From assembly GCA_900323505.1 (NCBI GenBank), contig OOIN01000006.1:1364001-1428000 (forward strand): a stretch of 64,000 nt of DNA, given 5' to 3'. A program made the position numbers and the translations under genes. Below are positions 24,003 to 36,397 of the stretch, piece by piece. This DNA is from Ustilago trichophora (Eukaryota; Basidiomycota; Ustilaginomycetes; Ustilaginales; Ustilaginaceae). The notes beneath the pieces were generated by a model that worked only from the letters and a program-made list of their open reading frames with translations, was not told the DNA's origin and did not search any database. The first letter of the stretch is position 1, and every line of letters starts with the position of its first letter.

Positions 24003-27000
24003 CTGACTTGCATGACCGAAAGTGAGAGGAAGGCAAGGGTGAGCACGGACGTGAATTTCAACAGCCAATTTCCGATTTCTCTGTGATGTCTCTCTTCTCT
24101 CCTTGAGCCACATTTCGAGTGTGTGACTTCAGCGAGCGAGCGTGGGTTTTGAGATCAGATCAGCGAGTTGTCGTCACCATAAAATCTCGTTCTCAATGCA
24201 TAGCCTCGGCTTTTTCCCTTGAGGCTCGTTTGAGCTTCTCATTGCTCTTGGTTACTGTACAGCCTATTCCAAGCATCGCCATCTTCACTTGTCAGGATGG
24301 TTTATTTATGGCTCTGAACTCGAGCTGACATGTCAAACACAACGCATGTCTATGGATTCCCTGCTAGATCAAGGAAGCAGGTGCGACCGGGCCATCTCCG
24401 ACGCCTGGCCGCCCAAAGCAGAGCAGAGCCGGAAAGAAGTCAAAAAGAAATGAGCTTACTTCGGCATCTTTATCGGGGCAGACAGATCTCTCTTGTTCAA
24501 CCGGTTCTCTTGATCTTTGCCTGTCATTGGCACATCACAACTCAGATGAGACCTCTTGAGAGTGTTGTGGCAGCAATCGATTGATAAGGATCGCATCGCA
24601 TCACATGCATGCACGCGGCTTTTCGTTTTTGTTTTTGTTTTTCCTCCACTTTTGAGGCAAGAAGGAGCACTTTTGCCCCCATTTTTGGTTCTTTTTCTTC
24701 GTTTTTGCATCGGCTCCACTCCGATAGGCAAGCAAAAGCCAGAAAATCGGGTTGAGGTTGGCGGCCTTTCCCTTGAGAGATTGCCGAATCTCGCCCCGAT
24801 CAGTCATGCGCTATGAGATGGCTTTTCTATTAGGGATCTCGAAAGGCTGCTTCGAGTCGGTTCCCTTTTTGCCTGTTCTCGGTCCGCTCGCTCATTTAGC
24901 TGTGCAAGAGATCTGGCACGAGGTTTTCACTGGTGTGTGTGTGTTGTGTTTGCCGTAAGTATCTCGGCCCTTAACTATAATGTGGTGGGTCAAAGCACGA
25001 CATCTGCTTCTGCTTGCTCGCAGATGCGGAAGATGCGGACCGGTCTGTCTGTCTGAAATGCTCGCGTGTGGGGGCGTTAAATTTTTGAGCTTCTTTATTT
25101 TGGCAGCTGGCTGCGTAGACTGGCAATCTTTTAGCTCCAGGCTTCTCAAGTCGACAGTCGTTGCTCTCTCTACACTCTGTTCGGAGTCCACCTCTTCACG
25201 CTATGTGTGACATGGAGTGCGCTAGATTCGGATTGGCGTTCAAGAGAAGCTGTCTAGCCCCATTTGCTGATCCGATCTCTTTTAAAAAGACATCAGTAGC
25301 CACAGCTTGGGCCACTGCTTTTCGGATCGCGTCTACCGATGTTGTGTGTCTAGCAAGCTAAAGAAGAGGGGATTTAGTGTCTTGACGCCGCGTGAAGCAG
25401 AGGGCAGGGTCCTCCGAGGTCCATCGGAAGGACCGTTCCTCTTTTCTCTTTTGTTTTTCTTTACGTTGATATTGGTGTGTTACTCTTGCGCATCAATTTA
25501 CTCGCTGTCACGCTTGACCTTTTTCAGCTTCGGATTGGCTTCCGTCCATTACCCCCGCTGCCAACATGATTCGAAACAAAAAACGCTTGGTCAAGAAACT
25601 AGGCAATTGTCCTGCGTTGTGTCACAATCAGCGGCTTTGGCAGACAAAGAGTGAGCGCAGGGACCTTTGTCAAGCTACCAATTTCTCGTTCAAGGCGGCA
25701 CGTGCTCGATGGAGGCGAAGCGGTCCGAGATCGTCGCCTTGCGTCTGCAGTCATGGACAAGCGAGTGCCTTTTAGTTCGAGCCCATGTCAACTACCGCAT
25801 CTCACACAGTGGTGAGAATCCAGAGCCCGTTCCCTTTGCCGCAACCGAGATGCCACTTGGGGGCGAGATCCACCTCCTCCCCCCTCTTCCCCTTCAACCA
25901 TCCTCATCTCATCTTTGTAACTTCATAGAGCAGGGTTCTTGTTCAACGCTCAGGTCCGTTCTGTCCACTGCCGCTGCTGTCTGAGCGCCGTCGTCGATCT
26001 TTGTTTGTTGTGGCTACTGTCATGCCGATCCATCATTGTCAGGTCAAAGTCACCGACGGCTTCGATTTGGTGGCTCTCTTCACCCAGCGAGGCTGTGAAA
26101 TGTCTTCTGCTTTGTCTTGAAGCGACAAAAATAAACCGCTGGACAAGGCTTGATGTAGTGAGAAAGACTCGGCAATGAGGAAAGCACAGGATTCATTCTG
26201 TCATGCTGATCAACACCATGACATGCAATCAGTCTCCACACCGATTCATGGGCCTCAGCAAACTCTCTTTCTGTCTTCTCATCCTATGCAACCACTGCTC
26301 AATATCGCCGAGAATGGCCTTGTGACACCGTCCAGCGCCCGTCTGCTCAACAGACCATTCCTGCCACAGCCTAAGCATTGTCCAAAATTGCCTGCCAAGC
26401 AAGCGTTCCCTTAGCATGCCACAAAGTATCCCCGCGTGGATCGAGTCTAAGCCGCTGCCTAAGGGGTCGAAGCTTGCTTTCTCAAAGAGTCCCTGTCGGG
26501 AAATACCATCCCCGGCGCTGTCTAGCCCGGACATGTTATTAGTGCGACGGGGGCACGGATCTCGACCAGCTAATACGCCGCCCGTAGGCTCAACGCTACC
26601 GTAGCCCACTTTTTTCAATCTCGCATCACACGCAGCCTGTCATTCTTTAGACTACTTGGCACTCTCGGGTTCCGCCCATCTGCAGAACACCAGAGGCTGT
26701 AACTTGCAGCAACACATCCCCGTTCAATGCAGAGACTGCTCATCTCAGCTGTTACCGGTCTGATGACATCCACGATACGTTGGCTGCAAACTAGATAAAC
26801 AAGCCTGATCAGCCGGAATCGACCTCGAATTTTGATCTTTCTCTCCCGTTGTCGTTCTCGTTCTCGCTAATCCCCTATACCTTATACCCTATACCCTATC
26901 CTGCAAATCTGTTTCCGACTTCGCTCTTCCCGCTCCCGAATCGACACTCGCTCTCAACACCATCCTCAAATCCTTTTTTTCAAACAGGTAAGTCCATCTT

Positions 27001-28465
27001 TCCACCAACGCAGATGGGTCACATGCAGTCAGCAGTGTGTATTTCTCTCCGTTGTCAAGCCCACACGTGCAACTGCCGACCAAATCGCCTTTTCCCAGCA
27101 GATGAAGTTTGAGGTCACAATGCGAGCGGACAACGTCCACCCCACTCCACCCACACTCTCCCACCTTGTCCTTTGCTATATTTTTTTGATCTTGTTCAAC
27201 TTCATCTCGCTCCTTGTGTCGAGCGGAACAGCCAACCATGCATTTTTTGGTGGGACACGCGCGGGAAAGTTTTTTCCTCGCAACCTTGTTCGCCGTGCTT
27301 GCCTCGCACACAGCTGTGTCGTCTTGCGGTGTTTTTTTTTTATATCCTCAGTCTGGAACTCGGGAAGAGTAAGCCCTCTTTTCCCAAGATCTCTTCTGCC
27401 ACACAGCGCCATCTAGGTCCCACGCTCAAAGCCTCGAGCTTCGATTTGGTGTGCCTCTCGCCCTTGCCGACAGTGTCTAGTTGATTATCGGTGCCTGCTC
27501 CCCACCGCTTTCGGTGCAAACGCAAACTGCTGCCCAAAGATGTGACAAGCTTTGACTTTCGGTGGGAAGTCAAGGGACTGATGGGCTTGCTTTGCTTGAC
27601 GCTATCGACCGAGCTTGGACCGGACCGTGACCTGTCACCCTCCCCTCCCATCTGCAGGTTCGGATGCTTGATTGCTTTCATGCACCCAGTCGTTCTTGTT
27701 CTTCTCAAGTTGCCCTGCTTTTGCGTGCTCGGGCCCGTACCACGACAAGGCGCTGTTGTGTGGGCTGTAAAGAAAAGGTGCAGCCAATTAGTCGTTGCTG
27801 GCAGCTCTACTGTAGCACTAAGCCTAGGGCTAGGGCTGAAGCCACCGACCGGTTGTGCACCCTTCTTTTCCCACACAAGGGGAGAAAAAAAAATAACAGC
27901 ACTAGTTAGCAGCAGCTGAGCTTGCCTTGTGCATGACCATCTCTCTGCGCACACGGAGGGAAGGTCAGACTACCATGCACGCGACACACTTCTCGGTCCG
28001 CTTCTCAACGGCAGCGGAGGAGGCGGGGTGTCGAGGCTCAAAGTTGCAATGCATGTTCGGGCTTTCGGAGGACGGGGCTGAGAGTGTTGACCCAGCCCAA
28101 AGAGCTCAGTCGTGCCTGTCATGCAGTGTCCGTGCTCTCTCGTCTTGAACGACCTTTGTACTGACCCACCCACACTTCTTGCCATCTCCTCCTCCTCCTC
28201 CTTCTTGATCCCTCGGTGTGTCCCTGGCGTTCCTTCAATCTTGTCTTGAACTCCAACCCCGCACCTCGAACCTGCCTCTCGACCCCATATAACCACCGAA
28301 CAACCCATTTCACATTCCCTCTTCGTTATATTGACTCTCCGCACACCTTCATACGCTGTGGGGGTTTCCTCTCATTCCTCTTTTGCTTCGTTTCATTTCC
28401 ACGCCGCCGCACTCATCACCACCATCCTCCTCGCTCTCAACCTCATTGCATTCTCCGTTGTCGAC
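23244..28465. promoter_or_regulatory. 5.2-kb gene-poor divergent region before the homeodomain gene
   Basis: No convincing protein gene is found between the ZWF1 and homeodomain start codons. The region has a CA-rich patch near 23680-23700, a (CT)16 tract at 23967-23998, T-rich blocks near 24630-24710, and a short ATACCCT-like repeat around 26872-26900. A CT-rich stretch from about 26830 ends in a very good 5' splice donor, CAG|GTAAGT, at 26987/26988, which suggests a non-coding first exon of the homeodomain gene. Candidate acceptors are CTGCAG ending at 27657 and ATGCAG ending at 28125. Most of this DNA is probably promoter, leader and leader intron of the regulator. Confidence 0.5.
23967..23998. 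repeat. (CT)16 dinucleotide microsatellite
   Basis: An uninterrupted CT run of 32 nt lies upstream of ZWF1, about 0.7 kb from its start codon. Confidence 0.95.
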
Positions 28466-31400
28466 ATGTCTTCACAGAGACCACAACGAGCTGCGGCAGT
28501 TCAAGCGATCAAGGCCAACGCCGCTGCCCTAGCCCCGCGTCGTCGTAGCGACTCGCAAGCGTCCAACAAGACTATCACTTCCCCGCACATCAAGTCTGAA
28601 GAGCGCAGATACGACGGAAGAAGCTCACCCTCGATGGATGTCATGATGCAGAGGTCCAGCCATCAGGATCTGCGACGGACCGATTCGATGGGCGGTTCCG
28701 CCGTTATGCCTGCTACTGCGCGGGATGATATGGGTAGCAACTACAATCCCAATGTTTTCCCCATGTACTGGCCGGGGCAAGAAGATCCTTCCGGCATGGG
28801 CTCCGCACCACCGCCATCAACTCAGCAGGCTGGCGCTGGTTCGGGCTACCATCAGCAGCAGTTCTGGGAAGACCCGATCCCCGAGCAGCACAGTCTATCT
28901 TACCACGACCACGTCCCAAGCCACGCCTCGTTCGACCCGCACTATTCATATCCAGGCCATCAGAGCAATCTTCTCGGTCTCAAGGAGGATACAGGTCTCA
29001 ACGTCGGACTCAATGGCAGCCTCGACCTGGGCGACAGCATGCATCACCGCGATCACAAGCCCTACGACGGTTCCGATGGTATGGCCTTGCTCGACAGTTT
29101 ACCCTTCAAAGCCAGTTCCAGTGCTGACAACGACGATTCATACGAGGACAGCACCGACTCGGATCTTCCACCTGAAAAGAAGAAGCTGTCTGCCGCCTTC
29201 CGTCCGCGTGGTCGCAAGAAACGCAACAAGTGCACTCCTGATCAGCTCCGCAGCCTCGAGGCCTTTTTCGAGAAGAACCGCAACCCCACCGGAAGGATCC
29301 GCTTGGAGCTCTCTCGCAAGCTACGCATGCCCGAACGCAGTGTTCAGGTTTGGTTCCAGAATCGCCGCGCCAAGGTCAAAACCATCGAGCGTAGGGGTGA
29401 TACTGGTTCCGATTCCGGTCGTAAGAAGAGCTGCAGTATCAGGCTCAGCGAGAAGGATACCTACCGACCTGTGGGTATGGGTGGTGGTGGCAGCGGAAGA
29501 GGTTCCAGAGATGCAAGTGATCAAGCGCCTTCGGTGACGGCGATTCCGACATCGGCACTCTGCATTGGCACTTGGCGACGCGTGTCGCCGCTCATCTGCT
29601 TTTTCTCGCGAAGGCTTCAGTCAATGACGTGGTACCTGACCAGCGAGTCGATTGGATTCAAGCTCGAGATTCCTTGGACGTCGATCAGGAGTGCGTACTT
29701 TGATGGACCGTCCAATCCGTCCATCGCTGAGAGGGCCGAGGGCGTCCGCGTGCCTCTTGGCCACTTTGTGATCGACTTGGAGCGGCCACCAACGTTCTTC
29801 ATGGAGGTGTTTCGCTCAGCTCCCGTCAAGAATGGAAGTACCGAGGAGCCCAAAGTCAGCTGGAGACAGTGCGAAGATTTTACAGAGGACCATCAGGCCA
29901 TGACTGTCAGCAGGCATGTTCTCAATGGTCCTTACGAGGAGCTTCGAAGTGCAGTCCAAGCTCTGGCACGATGCAACGATGTGCTTCAGAGACTCATTGT
30001 CTTTCGTGATGCCGATCAGCGAGCAGCAGGAGCCATACCCACAGGCACCAACTCGACCGCCGACAACTTTGGTCTTGTCAACGGGCTCGCCGTCCGCCCC
30101 AATGATCCGTTCACCTCTCCCGTCGATGCCTCCACCGCTTTCCCTACCACAGACGCGTATGGTAACACGATGCAGATGCCCTTGCAGCCCGCTGCTATGT
30201 CGAGCTCGTCCAGCCTTCAGAAGAGCGCAGCATGGCACAGCTTCCGTACGCCCCTCCGACCAGGTGCCGAGCATCCCTGGGAATTCGATAGCCCGGCCAG
30301 CGTCTCCACCAACCTTTCCGAGGCTTCGTTGGATAGCAACCAGCGTCCCCATGCATTGGGTTACAGTCCTTATGGTCTGCCGTCGTCGATTGAGGCTAGT
30401 CCAAGGTCCGGGCTGGGAAGCTCGATGGATCTCAACTCACTACGGATTGATACGAGCGGGATGTCAGGGCTGGGTGGAGCTGGTAACATGACGTCAATGA
30501 TGGGCGATGGAGGATTCGATGGCTCACGAGCGTCGTTTGACGGATGGGATGGTCGACTGGGGTACGATATGTCGCAGACCCAGTCGCAGCAGCAGTCACA
30601 GGCAGATGGGCAGTATGCACTCGCTTCATCCGGAGTTTTGGAAGGGGGAGCCCAGGGTTCCCAGGCAATGCAGGGTGCCGGTCTTGATGCCGGCTTCGGA
30701 AGCATCACTCAGGTTCAGCCTTTCGATCGCAACGGTGGTGAACGTCAAGATTACTCGAGCCACAGCGCCAACGCTCAACATCAGTCGAGTGACCTAGCTC
30801 AGCCTTCTGAGAGTCATCGTCCGACATACATTGGCAACAACACTAATGTCACATACGATCACAGCACAAGCGGTTCCAACTCGCTCCTGCTCTCCAGACG
30901 CTTCTCCCACGCCGAGGGAACTTCCCATGCCGACTATTCTCAAGACATCAAGCCCGGCGAATCGGAAGCTATGATGCGAAGACAGTCCGAAGATCCCCGG
31001 TTGACCTCTTCCCACTCCTCGTCCAGCGCCACGTCAGCTGCACAGCACCTCGTACCACCGGCAACTGCGACGGCGCGAACGTTTGACGAGGATGAGTTCT
31101 GTGGTAAAACTCCCACCCACCGCACCTCTTTCGGTAGCAGCCTGCAAATCTCGCACGGCGCTCAAGACAACGCTGATGAGCGCACCTCTATGAATCCCCC
31201 TCCAAGCGGGTACGAATCAGGTGATGTCGAGGATGCAGCCCATGGCAGGACTCGGTCGAATACCTACCGTGCTTCCACTCATGGCGGGCGAGCCGCTACC
31301 TTGTCGTCGACGGCAATGCAGCATTTCAGCGCTGAGATCGGCCACCAGTCATCTGAAGAAGAAGGAGGGAGAAGGGCTGTCAGTGCGGATAGAGAGTCCT

Positions 31401-31588
31401 CGGGCGAGATGGATGCGCGTGGAGCGTCGGAGAGCGGCTCAGACGGGGTTCACAAGACGGACGACGCTAGCGAGCACGCTTCACCCGGGCTGCTATCGTT
31501 GTCTTCTGAAGATATTGCGAACAGACGAGATCTGTCACCCGGTATCGGAGAGACCCGCTCCAGCGGTAGCGAACATGTCCAAGAATAG
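28466..31588 (+). CDS. Homeodomain transcription factor
   Basis: This is a probable sequence-specific nuclear transcription factor of 1040 residues in a single coding exon. A basic stretch and homeodomain lie at about residues 245-308: helix 1/2 sequence QLRSLEAFFEKNRNP, and the diagnostic recognition helix VQVWFQNRRAKVK with the invariant Trp near 295. A second folded-looking block at about 362-508 (from CIGTWRRVSPLICFF to ELRSAVQAL) resembles a region found after the homeodomain in some fungal homeobox proteins; its function is unknown to me. The rest is Ser/Gln/Gly-rich. The frame is open 45 codons upstream but has no ATG there, so 28466 is the first usable start. Smuts use homeodomain regulators in mating and infection, but nothing here shows this gene is one of them. 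Confidence 0.9.
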   Translation: MSSQRPQRAAAVQAIKANAAALAPRRRSDSQASNKTITSPHIKSEERRYDGRSSPSMDVMMQRSSHQDLRRTDSMGGSAVMPATARDDMGSNYNPNVFPMYWPGQEDPSGMGSAPPPSTQQAGAGSGYHQQQFWEDPIPEQHSLSYHDHVPSHASFDPHYSYPGHQSNLLGLKEDTGLNVGLNGSLDLGDSMHHRDHKPYDGSDGMALLDSLPFKASSSADNDDSYEDSTDSDLPPEKKKLSAAFRPRGRKKRNKCTPDQLRSLEAFFEKNRNPTGRIRLELSRKLRMPERSVQVWFQNRRAKVKTIERRGDTGSDSGRKKSCSIRLSEKDTYRPVGMGGGGSGRGSRDASDQAPSVTAIPTSALCIGTWRRVSPLICFFSRRLQSMTWYLTSESIGFKLEIPWTSIRSAYFDGPSNPSIAERAEGVRVPLGHFVIDLERPPTFFMEVFRSAPVKNGSTEEPKVSWRQCEDFTEDHQAMTVSRHVLNGPYEELRSAVQALARCNDVLQRLIVFRDADQRAAGAIPTGTNSTADNFGLVNGLAVRPNDPFTSPVDASTAFPTTDAYGNTMQMPLQPAAMSSSSSLQKSAAWHSFRTPLRPGAEHPWEFDSPASVSTNLSEASLDSNQRPHALGYSPYGLPSSIEASPRSGLGSSMDLNSLRIDTSGMSGLGGAGNMTSMMGDGGFDGSRASFDGWDGRLGYDMSQTQSQQQSQADGQYALASSGVLEGGAQGSQAMQGAGLDAGFGSITQVQPFDRNGGERQDYSSHSANAQHQSSDLAQPSESHRPTYIGNNTNVTYDHSTSGSNSLLLSRRFSHAEGTSHADYSQDIKPGESEAMMRRQSEDPRLTSSHSSSSATSAAQHLVPPATATARTFDEDEFCGKTPTHRTSFGSSLQISHGAQDNADERTSMNPPPSGYESGDVEDAAHGRTRSNTYRASTHGGRAATLSSTAMQHFSAEIGHQSSEEEGGRRAVSADRESSGEMDARGASESGSDGVHKTDDASEHASPGLLSLSSEDIANRRDLSPGIGETRSSGSEHVQE

Positions 31589-31953
31589 CAAAACCTTCCT
31601 CACCAGCATCTGACTCTGTCGCTTCTGATGCCCGCAGCCTCCTTCAACACGTTCACTTTTGCTTCCAAGTTTCGACCCGACATGGTTTTGCGTGCGACTC
31701 TCACGAACCTCATCTTCTCTCGTCCTGATCTCGCTTTCTGACCTTGTAATGGCTCTGTCTAGAATCCAATCGTTTTTCCTCTTAAACCCTTTGTCGTGGT
31801 CTGGGTGCGCATCGTATCGAAAGAGAAAAGGATATAGCAAAGTAGATGATGATGCTTGAAATGATGCGATGGTACAAATACAGGCAGCACTTGCTGTGCA
31901 AGATGTAAAGGTATAAAATGAACGGGTTCGGAAGTATAGAGTTGAGAGGTGAG
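31589..31953. other. Convergent intergenic region, homeodomain gene and PSF1
   Basis: This 365-nt gap sits between two converging stop codons and should contain the two 3' UTRs. Nothing else is seen. Confidence 0.55.
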
Positions 31954-32700
31954 CTAGGTGCTGCCATCGATGACTGAGACCCAACCTCTGTTAATCAATC
32001 CCCTGACGTCGGATCTGTTAATCGTGACCGTCTGATCCTTAGCAAAGGTCGTCGGCGCTGTCTGCGTCGAAGACAGCCAAACATCGTTCAAGTCCTTGTT
32101 GACCTTTACCGTGACCAACAGGTCGGTTGGAACCGCTTCATACACCTGCTGATCCGAGATGTCCAGCCTCAAATTTGGTGAGAGGTCGAGATAGTCGAGC
32201 TTGGTACGGTGTATCAATTCTGAATAGCGTTTAAGGTGGTCCTGTTCGTGAGGAGAAAGGGCGGTTCTGAGATGTGGTTGCCTGGCGAAGAGGATGTTCA
32301 AGGCGTACGAGTGACGGGAGAGATGGGTTGTGAGGAGGTCAAGGCGGATGTTGTGGTAGATTAGGAGTGCGCGCTTGTTGTATTGCACGATGAGGTGGAG
32401 CATGAGCAGTTGAGATTGGAGGCCGGAAACATCGGAGGGTGCAAGATGGGCAGATTGAGTCTCGAGGGTGGATAGCAGAGTGGAAAGATGGGCATGTAAT
32501 TGCTTTGTCTCGAGGATGAGGGAGCGAATCAGTTCGTCACTGCAACAGTGCCATTGAGAAGGAGAGCTGTGTGAGTTTCGGATGACCGATGAGTGAGGGT
32601 GGGGTGAGAGGGAATAAACTCACTTGTATGGTTTGACGTTGTCGAGGTTGAGACACGCCTTGGCCTCGGTCACAAGTTTGAGAGCCTGATCGCCAAACAT
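31954..32700 (-). CDS. PSF1: GINS complex subunit Psf1
   Basis: Psf1 is one of four GINS subunits; GINS joins Cdc45 and Mcm2-7 in the replicative CMG helicase. Exon 1 is 32624-32700 and exon 2 is 31954-32539, with an 84-nt intron (GTGAGT donor, TTGCAG acceptor). They join as ...VKPY-NDELIRSLILETK to give 220 residues, matching the ~200-residue family. The N-terminus MFGDQALKLVTEAK matches the Psf1 start. The central helix block QYNKRALLIYHNIRLDLL and the C-terminal B-domain block INRSDVRGLINRGWVSVID are both characteristic. The ORF starting at the internal Met lacks the first 71 residues, so the spliced model is preferred. Confidence 0.93.
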
Positions 32701-33466
32701 GATTGCATAGCTGCGTTCAAGGTGCGGAAGATGGTGAGGAGAAGGAGCTACTGTAGGAGGTCAAAAGATGCAAAAGTGTTGGTTTGACAAGAGAGATTTC
32801 GGGGAGCACGCGATCTGTCACTTTGCACTTTTGGCTCCACACGCACCAAAAATGTCGAGACGCGCTGTCGCGTAAATCACCGTCACGCTCGTTGGATCCC
32901 CACCACCTTTGCTTCTCTCATCCAGTCCACCGCTCAGCTAATGGCGATCAAAAGACTTCATCATCACACGCTTCAACACCCACCCAGAATGAGCAAGCAA
33001 GATGTTGATCGTACAGAAGATGTATGCAGTTGTGTGGGTTCGTTGATCACCTAGCCTTATCCTGGCGGATGCTTGCACAAACACATGAAACGCATCTTGA
33101 TCAAGGAGGCCAGCCAGGTTGGGTCGAGCTATCATGAAATGTAATTGCAGTGCATGTGCGTAATGTGAAGAGAAGAACAGAATCCAGGATCGTAAAGCTA
33201 AGCGGGAAATGAGATGAGAGTGCGGATCAAGCACCGAGACGAGGCGAGCCAGGAGAGTCTGCAGAACGCAGACCAAGTGGACGCATCTGCCGAGACATGA
33301 ATGTACTGAGATGACATGTATGTGAAAAGGGAAGGGAGCGAAGGAAGCATGCTAAGTGAACGACATGAGCTGGAGACCAACGACGGGTGGTTCGGGAGGC
33401 GTGTCAAAGCGATGGCAACCTCACCAACAAATTGACTTGGCCCACGCCATGCTCTGGTCGAAACTC
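32701..33466. promoter_or_regulatory. PSF1 promoter region with CGCG cores, and PEP4 3' flank
   Basis: These 766 nt separate two minus-strand genes. Three CGCG-core sites lie 107-176 nt upstream of the PSF1 ATG: CACGCGA (32807-32813), GACGCGC (32859-32865) and TCGCGTAAA (32868-32876). They resemble the ACGCG core bound by MBF-type G1/S factors in fungi, which commonly control replication genes. No exact ACGCGT box is present, so this is only suggestive. Confidence 0.35.
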
Positions 33467-34792
<1,326 letters not shown>

Positions 34793-35267
34793 TCAAGAAA
34801 CGCGCGGGGTTGAGGATGATTTGCGAGCCTGAGAGTGGCTCAGCCAAAACGAGTTGCGGATGGAGCGATACGGGGTGCGCACAGGCACACTGCGACACTG
34901 GCAGAGTGCGCAGGCACACGCGGACATTGGGCTCCAAAAGGCGCAGTCTCTGGATGCACGCTTGCAGACAGAGGTGAGGGTGCGGTAGAGTGGAGGCAGG
35001 GCAAGTGAGGCAGGCCAGGCCCACGGCGAAAGAGCAGAGGGTAATTGCGATCCTTTTTTTGGATGGAGAAAGAAAAGGGGTTTTTTTTTTCTTTCAGGGC
35101 ACAAGCCAACTGTACTGAATCGACTCCGCTTAAGAAATGATTTGAATTTTTGGTGAAAATGATTGACCGCATTTGTGCTTGACCGTCAGCCCAGCTAGCT
35201 CAGCCTCTTAGCCTCTCAGTCTGTGAAATTGGCCAGGTCTCTCGTCGATCGTGCCAACCAGGCCGCG

Positions 35268-35309
35268 CCATCCATCCATCCATCCATCCATCCATCCATC
35301 CATCCATCC
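35268..35309. repeat. (CCAT)10 tetranucleotide microsatellite
   Basis: About 10.5 perfect copies of CCAT, 42 nt in all, lie in the intergenic region upstream of PEP4. Confidence 0.95.
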
Positions 35310-35535
35310 TCTTTTGGCCGGCTTCACCTCATGTACAGCGACGTCGTTGAGATGCAGCCAGCCCTTTTTCGCCCTTCCCCTTAGGGTCCCCCTTTCGACA
35401 TGGAATCGTCGATCCGAAAAAAAGGGGAAAAAAAGGGTCTGCTTGCCTTCAAAGCCGAACAAGCAAAGCGGCCTCGACAACGCAGCATCACCAGACCAGA
35501 TCACAGCATCGGCTATCCTCGACAGCTGGACCCTT

Positions 35536-35537
<2 letters not shown>

Positions 35538-35579
<42 letters not shown>
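35538..35579. repeat. (TC)21 dinucleotide microsatellite
   Basis: A 42-nt perfect TC tract lies 228 nt right of the CCAT tract. Confidence 0.95.
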
Positions 35580-35582
<3 letters not shown>

Positions 35583-36397
35583 GTGATCCAGTCTGCTCAA
35601 TAGTGCAATCCACTTCTCATCATCTACCACATTGTTTCCATGCTTTGCAATGCCGGATAGCTCATGTCCGGTTCTCCTGTCACTTGAATAAGCCTCACAT
35701 CCCGACGTTCCGATGCTTGTGTATGCATCAATCATATGACGATTGCACGCAAATCTGACGTGACCAAGCGGCTTGCTTCGTGATCGCAAAAACATCGGGT
35801 TCCAAGCATCTACGCTGTGCTTTGACACTGCATTGTCCTACAGCGCCTCACCAATTTGTCCAAGAGCGATCTCAGTCTGTCCAGTGCATTGCATAACAAA
35901 ACATTGCACAATGTATGCTGCTGCAAAGCATTTGAGATCCGTCATCACTTTTTCGGTGCATCATGGCCATGATGTCTGCACTCACCCACAAAGCTTCTCC
36001 TGTCAAACAGTACCTCACAGATGCATATTGCTCAAGAGAAGCAGAGTTAAAGTTGCAATGCAGATGATCTGATTCCCACACCGCACAGACAAGATTAACA
36101 GCTTCCTTGCCAGCCTGAGCCAACTCAGTGTTGCATACAGCAATATAGCCATCTTCACACCTAGCTCATGCAAAGTGAGGCTGGCAACACCAACAAATGC
36201 ACCTGTGTTGGTACTGCTGATGCGTCAGTCCTACAGTGTGATAACTTTATCGCAGGGATGAAGGCGCAGAAGCCTGCTTTGCGGTAGCCTCGAGGTCAGT
36301 GGTACACTTTCAGCTATGTGTTCAAGCAAAAGATCAAGTTCAGATGAGATTAGACTGGCATTTGCAAAAAGTCGCGGCGTGCACCCGTCTGCCGCCC

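Noticed and set aside
25740..25800. tRNA B-box-like sequence AGTTCGAGCCC
   Set aside because: No matching A box, acceptor stem or cloverleaf can be drawn around it.
26229..26618. 129-codon minus-strand frame, possibly a transposon or gene remnant
   Set aside because: No transposase, reverse-transcriptase or other motif, and no terminal repeats are visible.
27340..27954. 204-codon minus-strand frame in the gene-poor region
   Set aside because: It has no recognisable domain, mixed composition, and overlaps the presumed leader of the homeodomain gene.
35208..35828. 206-codon minus-strand frame over the CCAT and TC repeats
   Set aside because: Much of the translation is WMDG and RE repeats created by the microsatellites.
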